From Acidobacteriota bacterium (GTDB taxonomy: Bacteria > Acidobacteriota > Terriglobia > Terriglobales > Acidobacteriaceae), in contig JAKAXU010000007.1 of the NCBI GenBank assembly GCA_021816455.1, positions 40,407 to 104,406 of the forward strand: a DNA stretch of 64,000 nucleotides, written 5' to 3'. Under the pieces are notes generated by a model. That model searched no databases. It was given only the letters and a program-made list of their open reading frames with translations, and was not told where the DNA came from. Below are positions 63,958 to 64,000 of the stretch, piece by piece (the stretch's first letter is position 1; the number at the start of each line of letters is the position of its first letter). The position numbers and the translations under genes are program-made.

Positions 63958-64000
63958 TTTCCGGTTGAGGTTGGCATTCGTGCTGTCCAAGTTCGTTGAC

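Overview
The window looks like a piece of chromosome from an Acidobacteriota bacterium, probably of the Acidobacteriaceae/Terriglobia type. This is inferred from high GC with Gram-negative cell-surface genes, a TonB-dependent receptor with a carboxypeptidase-regulatory-like N-terminus, a VWFA-related secreted protein, kelch-like and GH79-like remnants, and the gene order. No 16S or other decisive marker lies inside. I see no tRNA, CRISPR array, prophage or intact insertion sequence.

Positions 1-34,200 are a housekeeping and metabolic half. It holds the 3' part of guaA, a GT4 glycosyltransferase, hisS-aspS (overlapping), an M1 aminopeptidase, an acyl-CoA dehydrogenase, homocysteine methyltransferase, the ribosome-maturation cluster rpsP-khpA-rimM-trmD, a cation/proton antiporter, glutamate dehydrogenase, a GDP-mannose 3,5-epimerase homologue with one in-frame TGA, trpE and trpG (apart and facing each other), a CDGSH protein, homoserine dehydrogenase, a VWA protein, dut, the RNase P RNA gene (minus strand), an mtaB-like tRNA methylthiotransferase, a TonB-dependent receptor and a quinone oxidoreductase. 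Decayed genes lie between them: a kelch-type fragment near 14.7 kb, a GH79-like fragment near 21.7 kb and a shifted O-methyltransferase near 24 kb.

Positions 35,500-62,850 form a large exopolysaccharide locus, almost all on the plus strand. It opens with a PilZ-domain protein and a NusG/UpxY-type antiterminator. Next come a Wza-like export protein translationally coupled to a beta-barrel protein, an initiating sugar-phosphate transferase, a WlbA/WlbB-like oxidoreductase-acetyltransferase pair, three glycosyltransferases, a split NodB-type deacetylase, an O-antigen-polymerase-like membrane protein and a FemAB/GNAT-like protein. A minus-strand beta-helix lipoprotein and a small plus-strand lipoprotein follow. 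The set continues with a NodB-like protein, a DegT aminotransferase, a Wzx-like flippase, a polysaccharide pyruvyl transferase, a second FemAB-like protein, another NodB-like protein, a Wzz-like chain-length protein and a separate BY-kinase-type ATPase. Together these make a plausible Wzx/Wzy-dependent pathway for an acetamido-sugar-containing, pyruvylated and possibly deacetylated or acylated polymer.

Positions 62,850-64,000 look like a recombination edge. There is a 23-bp-period repeat array resembling IS21-family transposase-binding ends, then a response-regulator receiver domain whose C-terminus departs from the family and lacks the usual HTH. Several genes carry single-base lesions (TGA in the epimerase, -1 shift in the deacetylase, shift in the methyltransferase). 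These may be real pseudogenes or assembly errors.
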